This document shows positions 34,338 to 42,945 of a DNA stretch of 64,000 bases, in pieces. Origin of the DNA: Natrinema sp. CBA1119 (GTDB lineage Archaea; Halobacteriota; Halobacteria; Halobacteriales; Natrialbaceae). The stretch covers positions 2,666,001-2,730,000 of the forward strand of contig NZ_PDBS01000001.1 of NCBI RefSeq assembly GCF_002572525.1, read 5' to 3'. Position 1 is the first letter of the stretch. Each line of letters opens with the position of its first letter. The translations under genes were made by a program, and so were the position numbers. The notes beneath the pieces were generated by a model. That model was not told the DNA's origin, searched no databases, and saw only the letters and a list, made by a program, of their open reading frames with translations.

Positions 34338-35434
34338 TTCGACGGCTTCTCGCCGGCATCAGCCATGCGCTCGACGAACTCGTCCTCCTCGAGTCCGAGC
34401 AGGTCGATCCCCGTCCGCGCAGCGCGGATCGTCGTCCGGATCGGCTCGCCGGGTGCACCGTGTTCGAACTCGCCGTCGGCGGTGACCGTCACGTGTCCCG
34501 GAAGAACGACGACGCTCTCGGGTTCGGCCAGAATCGTCCGGTGGAGCGTCTCGTAGAGCATTCGAGCCCCTCTCTCTCCCTCGCCCTCGCTCGCGGTTCC
34601 ACCGCTCGCATCTTCCGAGGCACTGCGTGCCTCGCTCTCCCTGAACTCGAGTTCCGTCCGCCCCGTCGAGTCGACGTGCAGCGTGTCGGCGGTCAGCAGC
34701 GCCGCGTCGTCCACCAGCAGATTGATCATCTCGCTGGTGTGTCCCGGCGCGGCTACCGCCTTGACCTCGCGCTCGCCGACCGAGAGTACCTCGTTGCGCT
34801 CGAGCGGCGTGTACTCCCGTTCGACGTCGCGCTCGCTCGCGCGCTCGCTGAGGTAATACGGTACCTCGAGGTCGTCCGCCAGATCGCGACCGCCGGAAAT
34901 GTGGTCGGCATGTACGTGCGTGTCGATCACGCCGGTAACGGTCAGACCGGCCTCCTCGGCCGCGGCCGCGTACTCGTCGGTGTCCGCGGTCGGATCGATG
35001 ACGAGGGCCTCGCCCGTCTCCGCACAGCCGACGACGTAGCCCAGACACCCCTTCGCGCGTCGCTGAATCTGGACGATCGTCAGCCCGTCACCGGCATCGA
35101 TCTCAACTCGGTCGTAGACCCCGCTCCAGCCCTTCATCCCGCCGTCGACGGCCGCCACCTCGTACTCGTTGGTCGCCGACTCGAGGCGCGTCGCGAGATT
35201 GCCCGAGGAGAGCCCCTTCGCACAGACGGTGATGACGCGGTCGGCGTCACCGACGACGGTCTTGAGGTCCTCGAGTCGGCCGTCCAGTTCTTCCTCGGGA
35301 CCGAACGGAAAGTGGAGCGCGCCCGCGATGTGCCAGGACTCGTAGCTGTCTTCGGGACGGGTATCGACGAGCGCGAAATCGGCGTTCTCGTCTTGCAACT
35401 CTGCGAGCCGTTCGGGCGAGATTGTGGTGACCAT
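34241..35434 (-). CDS. Rhodanese-MBL fusion, persulfide dioxygenase-like
   Basis: A 397-residue fusion. Residues 1-115 are a rhodanese domain: LVDTRPEDSYESWHIAGALH and TVCAKGLSSGN, with the active-site Cys in the latter. Residues 120-390 are an MBL-fold domain with DTHVHADHISGGRD (near residue 183), AAPGHTSEM and LLTADTLHVD. The order resembles ETHE1-type persulfide dioxygenases joined to rhodanese, which handle sulfane sulfur and oxidise glutathione-like persulfides to sulfite. In haloarchaea the thiol carrier would probably be gamma-glutamylcysteine. A gap between MBL motifs has a Ser/Glu-rich insert (near residue 275). The start at 35432-35434 fits the rhodanese N-terminus. Confidence 0.82.
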   Translation of the reverse strand: MVTTISPERLAELQDENADFALVDTRPEDSYESWHIAGALHFPFGPEEELDGRLEDLKTVVGDADRVITVCAKGLSSGNLATRLESATNEYEVAAVDGGMKGWSGVYDRVEIDAGDGLTIVQIQRRAKGCLGYVVGCAETGEALVIDPTADTDEYAAAAEEAGLTVTGVIDTHVHADHISGGRDLADDLEVPYYLSERASERDVEREYTPLERNEVLSVGEREVKAVAAPGHTSEMINLLVDDAALLTADTLHVDSTGRTELEFRESEARSASEDASGGTASEGEGERGARMLYETLHRTILAEPESVVVLPGHVTVTADGEFEHGAPGEPIRTTIRAARTGIDLLGLEEDEFVERMADAGEKPSNYEEIIEYNRGVAEVPPEERVELELGPNNCSA

Positions 35435-35621
35435 ACACGACCGTACGGCGACGAGGGACCTAAATACTGAGTCGTCAGTTGCCAGGGTCGTCACCGACAG
35501 CGCGGCAGGTGCCAGGATTGCCATCGACTTCGCGACAGCTGTTTCGACGCGGCGTCGACCGGTTACAGTTCACGGCCGCCGAGAGCGTTCATTTAACTGA
35601 TACGCCGTTCAACCGTCGGGT

Positions 35622-37148
35622 ATGGCTCTGTCAAATTTCGTCGCCGCCGTCATCGCCGTCTTTCGTCGTCGCCCGGGTGATCTCCTCCCCCTGTACCTGC
35701 TCGGCGTCGCGATTCCCGCGATCGTCCGCGTCGTTCCGTTTCTCGCGATCGGCATCGCGTATCTCTTCCTCTCGAGGTCCGGACGCCTCGAGGCGATCCG
35801 AACACACCTCGTCGAACTCGATCCCCCGCCGAGCCCCGACGCCGATCCCGAGGCGTTCGACGCGTGGGCGAGCGGCCTCGAGCCGATCTTCGACCAGCTG
35901 GTGACGCTACCGCTAGCGGTCCTCGCCGTCGTGACGATCATCGCGAGCGTCCTGTTGTTCGTGGTGCTGTCCGCCGTCGTCGCCGCCGGCCAGCTCGCGG
36001 CCTGTTACGGTCGGCTCCGTGACGAGCGCGGCCTGATCGCCGGGATCGACGGCGTTCGCCGCTACTGGCTTCGGTTTCTCGGCCTGTTCCTCCTCGAGGG
36101 GCTGTGCTGGGTGGCGGTACTCGGTGCCATCGGCATCGGAGCGACGCTGTTCGGCGGCATCGTCTCGCTTGCGACGGGGTCCGCGGCACTCGCTCTCCCC
36201 GTGGTCTTGCTCGGTGTGTTCGTCGCGTTCGTCGTCCTACTCGTCGTCCGCGCGTTGTTCGCCTTCGCGCCGGTCGCGGTCGTCGTCGACGACGCGGGCG
36301 TGTTCGGATCGCTGCGGAGCGCCGCGGGGTTCATTCGCGCGCAACCGGTGGAGGCGGCCTTTTACTACGTGATCGCGATCGGGATGCTGGTCGGACTGTC
36401 GACGCTCACCGGACTGTTCTCGCTCGTCGACGTCGTCACCGTCGGCTCGCTGGTCTCCGCGCTGGTCGCGATGCCGGCCCTCGATCTGCTCAAATCCGCC
36501 GTCTACTGCGGCTATCGGGACCGATTGAATCCGCCGGAGCCACGGACGCGATCCCTTCGGGACGGGGTCCGGGCCGGACTCCGCCGCGGCTGGCGCGAGA
36601 TGGTGTCGTTCGTCCGGGCGCGGCCCGGGACGCACGCGTTCGTCCTCGGCCTCGGTCTTCTCGGATTCTGGATGGGGTGGGCCGCCGCCGGACCCTACGT
36701 CGGGACGTTTGACGCGTCGATCGCGGCTCGCCTCGAGGGCATCTTCCCGCCGACGATGGCGGCCAACCTGTTCGGCAACAACTGGTTCGTCGCGCTCACG
36801 ACGGCCTACGCCGGAGTCGCGCTCGCGGTCCCCGCGATCGTCTCGCTGCTGTTCAACGGCGTCTTCCTCGGGATCATGGCCCGCCTCGAGGTCGATCCGC
36901 TGGAACTCGCCGCGTTCGTCGTTCCCCACGGCGTTCTCGAGATCCCGGCGATCCTGATCGCGGGAGCGCTAGGGGTGTCCGTCGGCGTCACCGCGTGGCG
37001 GACGTGGCGGGGTCGCGCGAGTCGAACGGCTTTCGCGGACGCGCTCGAGCGGGCGTTCTGGGTGTTGATCGGGATCGGGATCCTGCTGGCGATCGCCGCG
37101 GTTATCGAGGGGTTCGTCAGTCCGTTCTACTATCGGCTCTTTCTCTAG
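35622..37148 (+). CDS. Stage II sporulation protein M (SpoIIM)-domain membrane protein
   Basis: A 508-residue membrane protein. The C-terminal part (from about residue 325) is a SpoIIM domain with GTHAFVLGLGLLGFWMGWAA, NLFGNNWFVALTTAY and HGVLEIPAILIAGA. The N-terminal 300 residues hold six to seven helices and are not recognisable as a named family. SpoIIM relatives occur widely outside spore formers and may take part in cell-envelope remodelling or metal uptake. The role here is unknown. TTCATTTAAC about 30 bases upstream is a good TATA element for a leaderless start at 35622. Confidence 0.8.
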   Translation: MALSNFVAAVIAVFRRRPGDLLPLYLLGVAIPAIVRVVPFLAIGIAYLFLSRSGRLEAIRTHLVELDPPPSPDADPEAFDAWASGLEPIFDQLVTLPLAVLAVVTIIASVLLFVVLSAVVAAGQLAACYGRLRDERGLIAGIDGVRRYWLRFLGLFLLEGLCWVAVLGAIGIGATLFGGIVSLATGSAALALPVVLLGVFVAFVVLLVVRALFAFAPVAVVVDDAGVFGSLRSAAGFIRAQPVEAAFYYVIAIGMLVGLSTLTGLFSLVDVVTVGSLVSALVAMPALDLLKSAVYCGYRDRLNPPEPRTRSLRDGVRAGLRRGWREMVSFVRARPGTHAFVLGLGLLGFWMGWAAAGPYVGTFDASIAARLEGIFPPTMAANLFGNNWFVALTTAYAGVALAVPAIVSLLFNGVFLGIMARLEVDPLELAAFVVPHGVLEIPAILIAGALGVSVGVTAWRTWRGRASRTAFADALERAFWVLIGIGILLAIAAVIEGFVSPFYYRLFL

Positions 37149-37222
37149 CGAAGCGCCGTTCTCTCCGAAGACCGTTCGATACGTCTCTCGTGCGAATGGA
37201 ACAGTGGGTTCTGCTAGTACTG

Positions 37223-37437
37223 AGTGAGATGAAGCGACCTGCTAGCGTGGCAGCAGGGGATCGCCACGCCCTCCCCAGCCGATTCGCTCACTTCGTCTGC
37301 TCACGGCCGCTGCGCGCCCGTTCGCATGGTATGCGGGACCTCTGGTCCCGCACTATTCGCTCATCCCTCGCACAATATCATCGGCCGCCTTCGCTAACGC
37401 TCAGACGGCCGACAGCGCGCGCCACCGCACGTCGGTT
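37223..37437. repeat. Dispersed intergenic repeat, copy 2 (inverted relative to copy 1)
   Basis: The reverse complement of this stretch matches 941-1104 in several long blocks (see copy 1) and in the same order. It carries an extra middle part with TGCGGGACCTCTGGTCCCGCA at 37332-37352, a perfect 9-base hairpin with a 3-base loop. The copies have opposite orientation. The remaining sequence up to the MFS gene (37438-37479) has nothing notable. Confidence 0.75.
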
Positions 37438-37479
37438 GATCAGACTGAGCGAGATATAGTGTGAGAGGTTCCCACGCCA

Positions 37480-38856
37480 CTATTGATAGGCCTCGAACTC
37501 CTTCCCGAACATCAGGAAGTAGGCGGTACCGACGAGCCCGATCCCCGTCGCGATGGTGAACGCGACCGTCGGATCGCCGGCGAACACCTGCGTGCCTGTC
37601 AGCGGGTTCGAGAACCCGTCCCACAGCAGTCCGCCCAGCGCCGCGCTCGGGATGACGATCAGGTTCCGCAGGAGGTAGTACGCGCCGGTCACCCGGCCGC
37701 CGGCACCCCGTTCGGCCGGGCCGACTATCAGCGCCTTGTGGGCGGGCAGCCCCGCAAACCGCAGCCCCGAGAACGCGAAGAGGGCCGCGAGGACCGCCGC
37801 GTCTTCGGGCGCGTTGATCAGCACAATCGGGAAGATCGCGTAGACCGCGAACCCGAGCGTGACCACCGGTTTGAGGCCGACGCGTTCGGCTGCCTTCGCG
37901 ACCGGAATCATCGTCACCAGGGCGACCACCATTTCGATCCCCAGCAGGATCCCGAAGTACGACTGTGGCGAGAGGTCGACCGCGCCGACGGCCGGCAGGG
38001 AAACGGAGAGACCGACCTCGAGAAACCGCGTGACGACGATCACGAAGAAGACGTAGACCATCCCGTTCGCGAACCGGACGAGGGTATCGCCCACGAGCAG
38101 GGGTCGAAGCTCGTCGGGCATCGCCCGGAGGTCGGCGATGAGCCGTGACGCTCCCTCGAACTCCGTGCCGAAATCGTCGTCCGCGGACCGATAAAGGACG
38201 TGCTGGACGACGGTCCCGAAGACGCCGAAGACGACGGCGACGAGCAGGATGAGCTGAAACGCGGTCACGATCTCGCCGTCGCTCGAGCCGAACGGAGAGA
38301 AGAGCGCGGCGGCGAGCAGCGGGCCGACGAGGAAGGCGGTGCGGCGGAACGTCTCGGTGCTCGCGAAGCCGGCGGCCAGTTTCGAGGGCGAAACGGACTG
38401 CTTGACGATGGCGAACGTCGCCCCGAGCCCGAACGACTTCCAGGCCTGCGAGAGCGCCAGTCCGACGAAGATCGCGACGATGGCCAGAGAGGTCGAGCCG
38501 ATCGAGACGCCGGCGAGCGCGGGCGCACCGAGCCAGATCCCGAAGCCGAGCGTCGAGCACAGGCCAAACGCCGTCAGGGCGTACCGCGAGCCGATTCGAT
38601 CGGAAATCGCTCCGCCCGGATAGGGATAGACGGCGCTGATGACGTTCCCGAACGTCCCGAACAGCCCGACGACGAACACGGACGCGCCCAGCGCCGACAT
38701 GTACTCGGCCATGTATCGGCTCGTCATCTGGAAGCCGAGACTGAACGCGAACATCGCCACCGAGAGGACGAGCACGTCCCGCTCGAGCGCGAAGAACTGC
38801 CGGAACGGATCCAGCGGATCGGCCTCTTGATCCGTGGACTCCTGCTCGAGGCTCAT
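37480..38856 (-). CDS. Major facilitator superfamily transporter
   Basis: A 458-residue membrane protein with about twelve helices. GGAISDRIGSRYALT at the loop between helices 2 and 3 is the MFS signature (GxxxDRxGRR-like). The first half (after a 35-residue cytosolic start) and the second half (after a central charged loop with DDDFGTEFEGASRLIADL) are typical in length. MFS proteins use ion gradients to carry small molecules. The substrate cannot be inferred. The start at 38854-38856 gives MSLEQESTDQEAD and the usual helix 1. Longer starts add only low-complexity residues. Confidence 0.8.
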   Translation of the reverse strand: MSLEQESTDQEADPLDPFRQFFALERDVLVLSVAMFAFSLGFQMTSRYMAEYMSALGASVFVVGLFGTFGNVISAVYPYPGGAISDRIGSRYALTAFGLCSTLGFGIWLGAPALAGVSIGSTSLAIVAIFVGLALSQAWKSFGLGATFAIVKQSVSPSKLAAGFASTETFRRTAFLVGPLLAAALFSPFGSSDGEIVTAFQLILLVAVVFGVFGTVVQHVLYRSADDDFGTEFEGASRLIADLRAMPDELRPLLVGDTLVRFANGMVYVFFVIVVTRFLEVGLSVSLPAVGAVDLSPQSYFGILLGIEMVVALVTMIPVAKAAERVGLKPVVTLGFAVYAIFPIVLINAPEDAAVLAALFAFSGLRFAGLPAHKALIVGPAERGAGGRVTGAYYLLRNLIVIPSAALGGLLWDGFSNPLTGTQVFAGDPTVAFTIATGIGLVGTAYFLMFGKEFEAYQ

Positions 38857-38985
38857 GCGCGTCGCTTCGCAGGCCGACGGCTTGAAATTTGATCCGTCGG
38901 CCGACGCTGGCGCTGCCACCGACGCTGACAGCGTGGGATACGACAAAGGGAAGGGCTCATTAGCCAGTAGTGTGAGATCCAGCAC

Positions 38986-39759
38986 ATGGCTTCGTGGAAG
39001 CGGGATTTCGCGAGCGGGCTCGTCGTCCTCGGTCCCATCCTCGTTACGCTCTACGCGATCTACTGGCTCTACGGACTCGTTGCCGGGCTGACGCCCGGTC
39101 TCATTCTCGATTCTGGCGCGCTCACGCCGCTTATTCCCGGCTCGAGCGATCAGGCCGTCCAGACGCGCGAGCAACTCGCGCAGTTCCTTCGCGTGATCGT
39201 CGCGTTGACCGTCTTCGTCATTCTCACGTTTTCCGTCGGCTATCTCATGCGGACGACCGTCGGCGGGCTGGTCGAACGGCTGGTCGACAACATCGCGAAC
39301 CGCGTTCCTGTGATTCGCGTCGTCTACAACGCCTCGAAGATGGCCGCCGAGACGGCCTTCGGCGAGCAGGATTCGCTCCAGAAACCGGTCAAGATCGAGA
39401 CCTGGGAGGGGCTACGGATGACGGCGTTCAAGACCGGAAAGGTGACCGGCGACGGCCGCGAGGTACTCTTCTTGCCGACCTCGCCGAACATCACGACGGG
39501 GTACGTCGTCGAAGTCGAGTCCGACGAGATCACCGAACTCGACGAGGATGTCGAGGACGCGCTCACCCGCGTCCTGAGCGCCGGCTTCGGCGACGCCAAC
39601 CACCGCGGCATGGACGCCGGCATCTCCATCGACGTTATCGACGACGCGAAAGCGAACGAATCCGACCGCGCCGGAACCGACCGCGCCGGAACCGACCGCG
39701 CCGGAACCGACCGCGCCGGAACCGACCGCGCCGGAACCGACCGCGCCGACGACGACTAA
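38986..39759 (+). CDS. DUF502 family membrane protein with repeat tail
   Basis: A 257-residue protein. Residues 5-215 show the DUF502 pattern: FASGLVVLGPILVTLYAIYW as first helix, then VIVALTVFVILTFSVGYLM as second helix, and a cytosolic domain with NRVPVIRVVYNASKM and VLFLPTSPNITTGYV. DUF502 is widespread, and members may help membrane or cell-wall functions; the mechanism is unknown. The last 31 residues are five and a half repeats of DRAGT, encoded by a 15-base tandem repeat. These probably arose by slippage and are not part of the family. Upstream lies a 130-base divergent promoter gap with the MFS gene. Confidence 0.82.
   Translation: MASWKRDFASGLVVLGPILVTLYAIYWLYGLVAGLTPGLILDSGALTPLIPGSSDQAVQTREQLAQFLRVIVALTVFVILTFSVGYLMRTTVGGLVERLVDNIANRVPVIRVVYNASKMAAETAFGEQDSLQKPVKIETWEGLRMTAFKTGKVTGDGREVLFLPTSPNITTGYVVEVESDEITELDEDVEDALTRVLSAGFGDANHRGMDAGISIDVIDDAKANESDRAGTDRAGTDRAGTDRAGTDRAGTDRADDD
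39664..39753. repeat. 15-base tandem repeat coding for DRAGT units
   Basis: GACCGCGCCGGAACC repeats five times exactly at 39664, 39679, 39694, 39709 and 39724, followed by a partial unit at 39739. It encodes the C-terminal tail of the DUF502 protein in frame. Like the array at 13866, the unit length is 15 bases, so changes in copy number never break the frame. Confidence 0.95.
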
Positions 39760-39762
39760 CAC

Positions 39763-39815
39763 CGACCTTTTGCTCTGCGCTCACTCCCGTCGGTCGTTCG
39801 CTCGGCAAAAGGTCG
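39763..39815. terminator. Inverted repeat after the DUF502 gene
   Basis: CGACCTTTTGC at 39763-39773 pairs perfectly with GCAAAAGGTCG at 39805-39815 (11-base stem, 31-base loop), starting four bases after the DUF502 stop. Placement suits a 3' processing hairpin or terminator-like element for both convergent genes. The rest of the gap to 40079 is C/T-rich with CGCTCG-type words and shows no gene. Confidence 0.35.
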
Positions 39816-40079
39816 ATCAAAAGCACTCCTCCTTCCTTTCCGCTCGTTTCTCTCGCTCCAAGTCAGTCGTCGGCCCGCTCGCTCCCTGCGGTCGCTCGCG
39901 GTGAGTGTCGGTTGACCGCCTGCCCTCCCCCGAGTCGCGCGCCTCTCGCAGTGCTCGAGGCGCGCTCCCGGCCACAGCACGCAATCGTGCACAGATCAGT
40001 AGAAGAATCCGGTTCACTTCGTCCTGAAGTCGCTATCTCGAGATCGATCAGACGCGTTGCTGTCGGGAATCAGCTCTCC

Positions 40080-41015
40080 TTACACGTCGACGTACTCGAA
40101 CCACTCGTCGTACTCCTCGGAGCCTTCCTCGACGATCTCGAAGAATTTTTGCTGGATCTCTTCGGTGACGGGGCCGCGGGAGCCGTTTCCGATGACAACG
40201 TTGTCGACTTTCCGGATGGGCGTCACTTCGGCCGCGGAGCCGGTGAAGAACAGCTCGTCGGCCGTGTTGAGTTCGCCGCGCGAGATCGAGACGTTGTCGT
40301 GGACGGTGTACCCCAGATCCTCCGCGATCCGAATGACGGAATCTCGAGTGATGCCGTCGAGGATCGACTCCGAGAGCCCGGGCGTGTAGAGTTCGCCGTC
40401 GCGCACGAGGAAGACGTTCTCGCCGGGGCCCTCCGCGACGTTCCCCTCCTTGTTGAGGACGATGGCTTCCGCGTAGCCGTTCCGGCGCGCTTCCTCGCCG
40501 GCGAGCATGCTGTTGACGTAGAGACCGGTGGTCTTGGCGTTCGTCGGAATCTGACTCGAGGCGTGTTTTCGCCACGAGGAGATCATCACGTCGATGCCGT
40601 TCTCGAGGGCCTCCTCGCCGAGGTACGCACCCCACGGCCACGCCGCGACGGCGGTCCGGGTCGGGCAGTCCTCGGGACTGACGCCCAGCGAGTTGTAGCC
40701 GTAGAAGGCGATCGGCCGGATGTAACAGGAGGGAAGCTCCTGGCGCTTGATGAGCGCTTTCGTCGCCTCGGTGAGTTCCGCTTTCGTGTACTCGATGTCC
40801 ATCTCGTACGGTTTCGTGGACTGGAACAGGCGCTCCAAGTGTTCCTCCCAGCGAAAGAGCGCCGGTCCGTTGTCGGTGTCGTAACAGCGCGCGCCCTCGA
40901 AGACGCCCGATCCGTAGTGGAGTCCGTGCGTGAGCACGTGGATCTGCGCGTCGTCCCAGTCGACGAACTCGCCGTCCAGCCAGATCGTGTCGACGTCCAT
41001 CTCGTCGAATCCCAT
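40080..41015 (-). CDS. ilvE: Branched-chain amino acid aminotransferase
   Basis: A 311-residue class IV PLP aminotransferase. IWLDGEFVDWDDAQIHVLTH near residue 12 and HYGSGVFEGARCYDT near residue 33 are typical. The PLP lysine is in SSQIPTNAKTTGLYVNSMLA near residue 158. EAIVLNKEGNVAEGPGENVF near residue 187 and ELFFTGSAAEVTPI near residue 264 complete the signature. The enzyme makes the last step of isoleucine, valine and leucine synthesis, swapping amino groups with glutamate. The ATG at 41013-41015 gives a complete protein. Confidence 0.93.
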   Translation of the reverse strand: MGFDEMDVDTIWLDGEFVDWDDAQIHVLTHGLHYGSGVFEGARCYDTDNGPALFRWEEHLERLFQSTKPYEMDIEYTKAELTEATKALIKRQELPSCYIRPIAFYGYNSLGVSPEDCPTRTAVAAWPWGAYLGEEALENGIDVMISSWRKHASSQIPTNAKTTGLYVNSMLAGEEARRNGYAEAIVLNKEGNVAEGPGENVFLVRDGELYTPGLSESILDGITRDSVIRIAEDLGYTVHDNVSISRGELNTADELFFTGSAAEVTPIRKVDNVVIGNGSRGPVTEEIQQKFFEIVEEGSEEYDEWFEYVDV

Positions 41016-41140
41016 GATCGGGAGTGTTGCAAGCCACCGTACTAAGTGTTCGCGGTTCCGCTCGAGGAACCGGTCTACCGGGAACTTCGCGTCGTTCTCT
41101 CGGAACGTCGACGGTGCGCTCCGATTCGAAACGACGGCGA

Positions 41141-41890
41141 CTACCGACAGCGCTCGAGGACCTCGCGACCCTCGAGGTAGGCGAAGCCGTGGCGGTCCGC
41201 GTAGGCGCGGGCGTCGGCGGGCGAAAGCGCCTCGCCGGTCTCATCGTCGAGCATCTCGCAGACGACGACGGCGGGCGACAGGTCGGCGGCCTCGGCCAGG
41301 GCGACCCCGAGTTCCGTGTGGCCCTCGCGCTGGACGAGCAGGTCCGGCGCGGCCTTGAGCAGGTGAACGTGGCCGGGGACCCGGAACTCCGCGGCGAACT
41401 CGGTTTCGTCAGGTGTGGCGGCGGCGTCGCCGAGCGCCCGGATGGTCGTCGAGCGATCGTCGTCGGTGATCCCGGTATAGGTGTCCCGGTGGTTGACCGT
41501 CAGCGAGAACGACGATCGGTCGTCGTAGCCGAGTTCGTGGTCGGCCGTCGCGGGGTGATCGATCACGTCCGAGTAGAACGGGAGGTCGAACGCCTCCGCG
41601 ATATCGTGGCCGAGCGCGACGCAGACCAGGCCGCCGGCGTCGTTTCGCAATCGGGTGACGGCCTCGGGTGTCACGCTATCAGCGTGATAGATCAGGTCCG
41701 TCTCGCCCTCGCGGTCGGCCGCGTCGTGGACGAGAATCGGCTCGCCCGCCCGGAGCGACTCGAGGGCGTGCTCGAACGAGTTCGCAGGCGGATCGACGCT
41801 CGAGTTCGCCCCGGTGTCGGCGTTCGTTCCACCGTCGGCATTCGTTCCGCCGTCGGCATTCGACTGCGGACCGGCGTGGTGCCCCGTCAT
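41141..41890 (-). CDS. ribB: 3,4-dihydroxy-2-butanone 4-phosphate synthase
   Basis: A 249-residue protein. After a low-complexity Asn/Gly-rich start of about 40 residues, [17 protein letters not shown] near residue 55 holds the acidic metal and substrate site. [14 protein letters not shown] near residue 81 and [17 protein letters not shown] near residue 195 are also conserved. The enzyme turns ribulose 5-phosphate into the four-carbon precursor of riboflavin and releases formate, with Mg(II). The ATG overlaps the stop of rbkR (41887-41889), so the two are co-translated. The odd N-terminal extension is typical of haloarchaeal insertions. Confidence 0.9.
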   Translation of the reverse strand: MTGHHAGPQSNADGGTNADGGTNADTGANSSVDPPANSFEHALESLRAGEPILVHDAADREGETDLIYHADSVTPEAVTRLRNDAGGLVCVALGHDIAEAFDLPFYSDVIDHPATADHELGYDDRSSFSLTVNHRDTYTGITDDDRSTTIRALGDAAATPDETEFAAEFRVPGHVHLLKAAPDLLVQREGHTELGVALAEAADLSPAVVVCEMLDDETGEALSPADARAYADRHGFAYLEGREVLERCR

Positions 41891-42594
41891 TCGCGATCCC
41901 CCACGGAGACGGTGACGTGATCGCCGTCCTCGAGGGAGAGTTCCTCCCGGAGTTTTTCGGGGGCGATGACCTCGAGTTGGTCGTCGTCGTGGTGGGTGCG
42001 TTCGGGGGCGATGGTGTAGGCGTTCTCGTAGGTCTCGCCGTCGGCGGTCTCGATCGTCGCGGGGTAGCAGACGGCGGGGCCGTAGGTCCGCTCGTCGGAC
42101 TCCCAGCCGTCGATGGGGACGGGTTCGAGCGAGGCCATGGCGCTGCGCCGGCGGACGCTGTCCTCGCGGAGGTCGACGTTCAGCGTGCCGGGGAAGGGCT
42201 CGTAGCCGAGTCGCTCCTCGAACTGGCGTTGGTAGCCCGACAGCGAGATGTAGTGTCGACCTTCGCCCATCCCGCTGGTGACGGTCCCCTCGAGGCCGAT
42301 CTGGGAGTCCGTCTCGAAGATGCGACGGTAATCCTCGTACTCGGCGTGGAGCGCTCGCTCCCCGATCTCCGTGATCGCGACCCACTGGCCGTCGCTGACG
42401 GTGTCGCGCTCGAGCAAGTCGGCGCTCTCGAGGCGCTGGAGTCGTCGCGAGGCGGTCTGGTTCGACGCGTCGAGGCGCTCCGCGAGGTGAGAACAGGAGA
42501 TCTTGACGTCGCCCTCGAGTCCGCCCTCGAGCGCGAGGAGTTTGAGCACGGCGAGTTCGTCGTGCCCGACGGCGGACTCTGCTAGCACTGACAT
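41887..42594 (-). CDS. rbkR: Bifunctional riboflavin kinase / transcriptional regulator RbkR
   Basis: A 235-residue fusion. Residues 10-85 are a winged helix ([20 protein letters not shown], then [20 protein letters not shown]). Residues 100-235 are the archaeal CTP-dependent riboflavin kinase domain, with [30 protein letters not shown], and a final strand [16 protein letters not shown]. It phosphorylates riboflavin to FMN using CTP and, by its HTH, binds flavin-gene promoters; this dual role is known for the RbkR family. The start at 42592-42594 fits. Two TATACCG repeats 21 bases apart lie just upstream and are candidate autoregulatory sites. Confidence 0.9.
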   Translation of the reverse strand: MSVLAESAVGHDELAVLKLLALEGGLEGDVKISCSHLAERLDASNQTASRRLQRLESADLLERDTVSDGQWVAITEIGERALHAEYEDYRRIFETDSQIGLEGTVTSGMGEGRHYISLSGYQRQFEERLGYEPFPGTLNVDLREDSVRRRSAMASLEPVPIDGWESDERTYGPAVCYPATIETADGETYENAYTIAPERTHHDDDQLEVIAPEKLREELSLEDGDHVTVSVGDRE

Positions 42595-42603
42595 ACACGC
42601 ATC

Positions 42604-42631
42604 TATACCGTAGCCCCGTAAAAGTATACCG
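42604..42631 (-). promoter_or_regulatory. Paired TATACCG repeats at the rbkR-ribB promoter
   Basis: TATACCG occurs at 42604-42610 and 42625-42631, exactly 21 bases (two helical turns) apart in the same orientation. On the minus strand, the TATA-like stretch ACTTTTAC, about 27 bases above the rbkR start, sits between them. The upper copy abuts the TATA/BRE region and the lower lies near the start point. This is where a repressor such as RbkR would bind to block transcription. The link to RbkR is inference. Confidence 0.42.
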
Positions 42632-42945
42632 AATGTGGCATGCGTAACGGAACTGTGATGATGTTCACGACCGTTTATCGCGTACTCGGAAATGACCGAC
42701 CGGGTGGAAAAAGCCACCGGTCCGATCGATACCGCTCGAGTGCGTTGGATCAAGTAGCACGTTTCGTCCCCACCGTATAGCCGATTTCTTCGCAGTAATC
42801 GCTTATACGGTCTGTTGGATTACAGCGCAAGATGACCTTCTCTACGTCATGACTTTCGTAGAATAAATAAATTAACTATTTCTATCTTTTATAATGCAAG
42901 GAGACCGGTTTTACCGTAGAATATAGAGCGTATAGGTACATTCGC
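42632..42945 (+). promoter_or_regulatory. AT-rich upstream region of the polysaccharide locus
   Basis: A 314-base gap between divergent operons with no gene. 42850-42890 is a run of A/T (AATAAATAAATTAACTATTT), notable in this genome. TTTTACCG at 42909-42916 and ATATAG at 42921-42926 are possible TATA elements for the GT2 gene starting at 42946. The AT-rich block may hold activator sites; I could not find a clear repeat. Confidence 0.4.
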
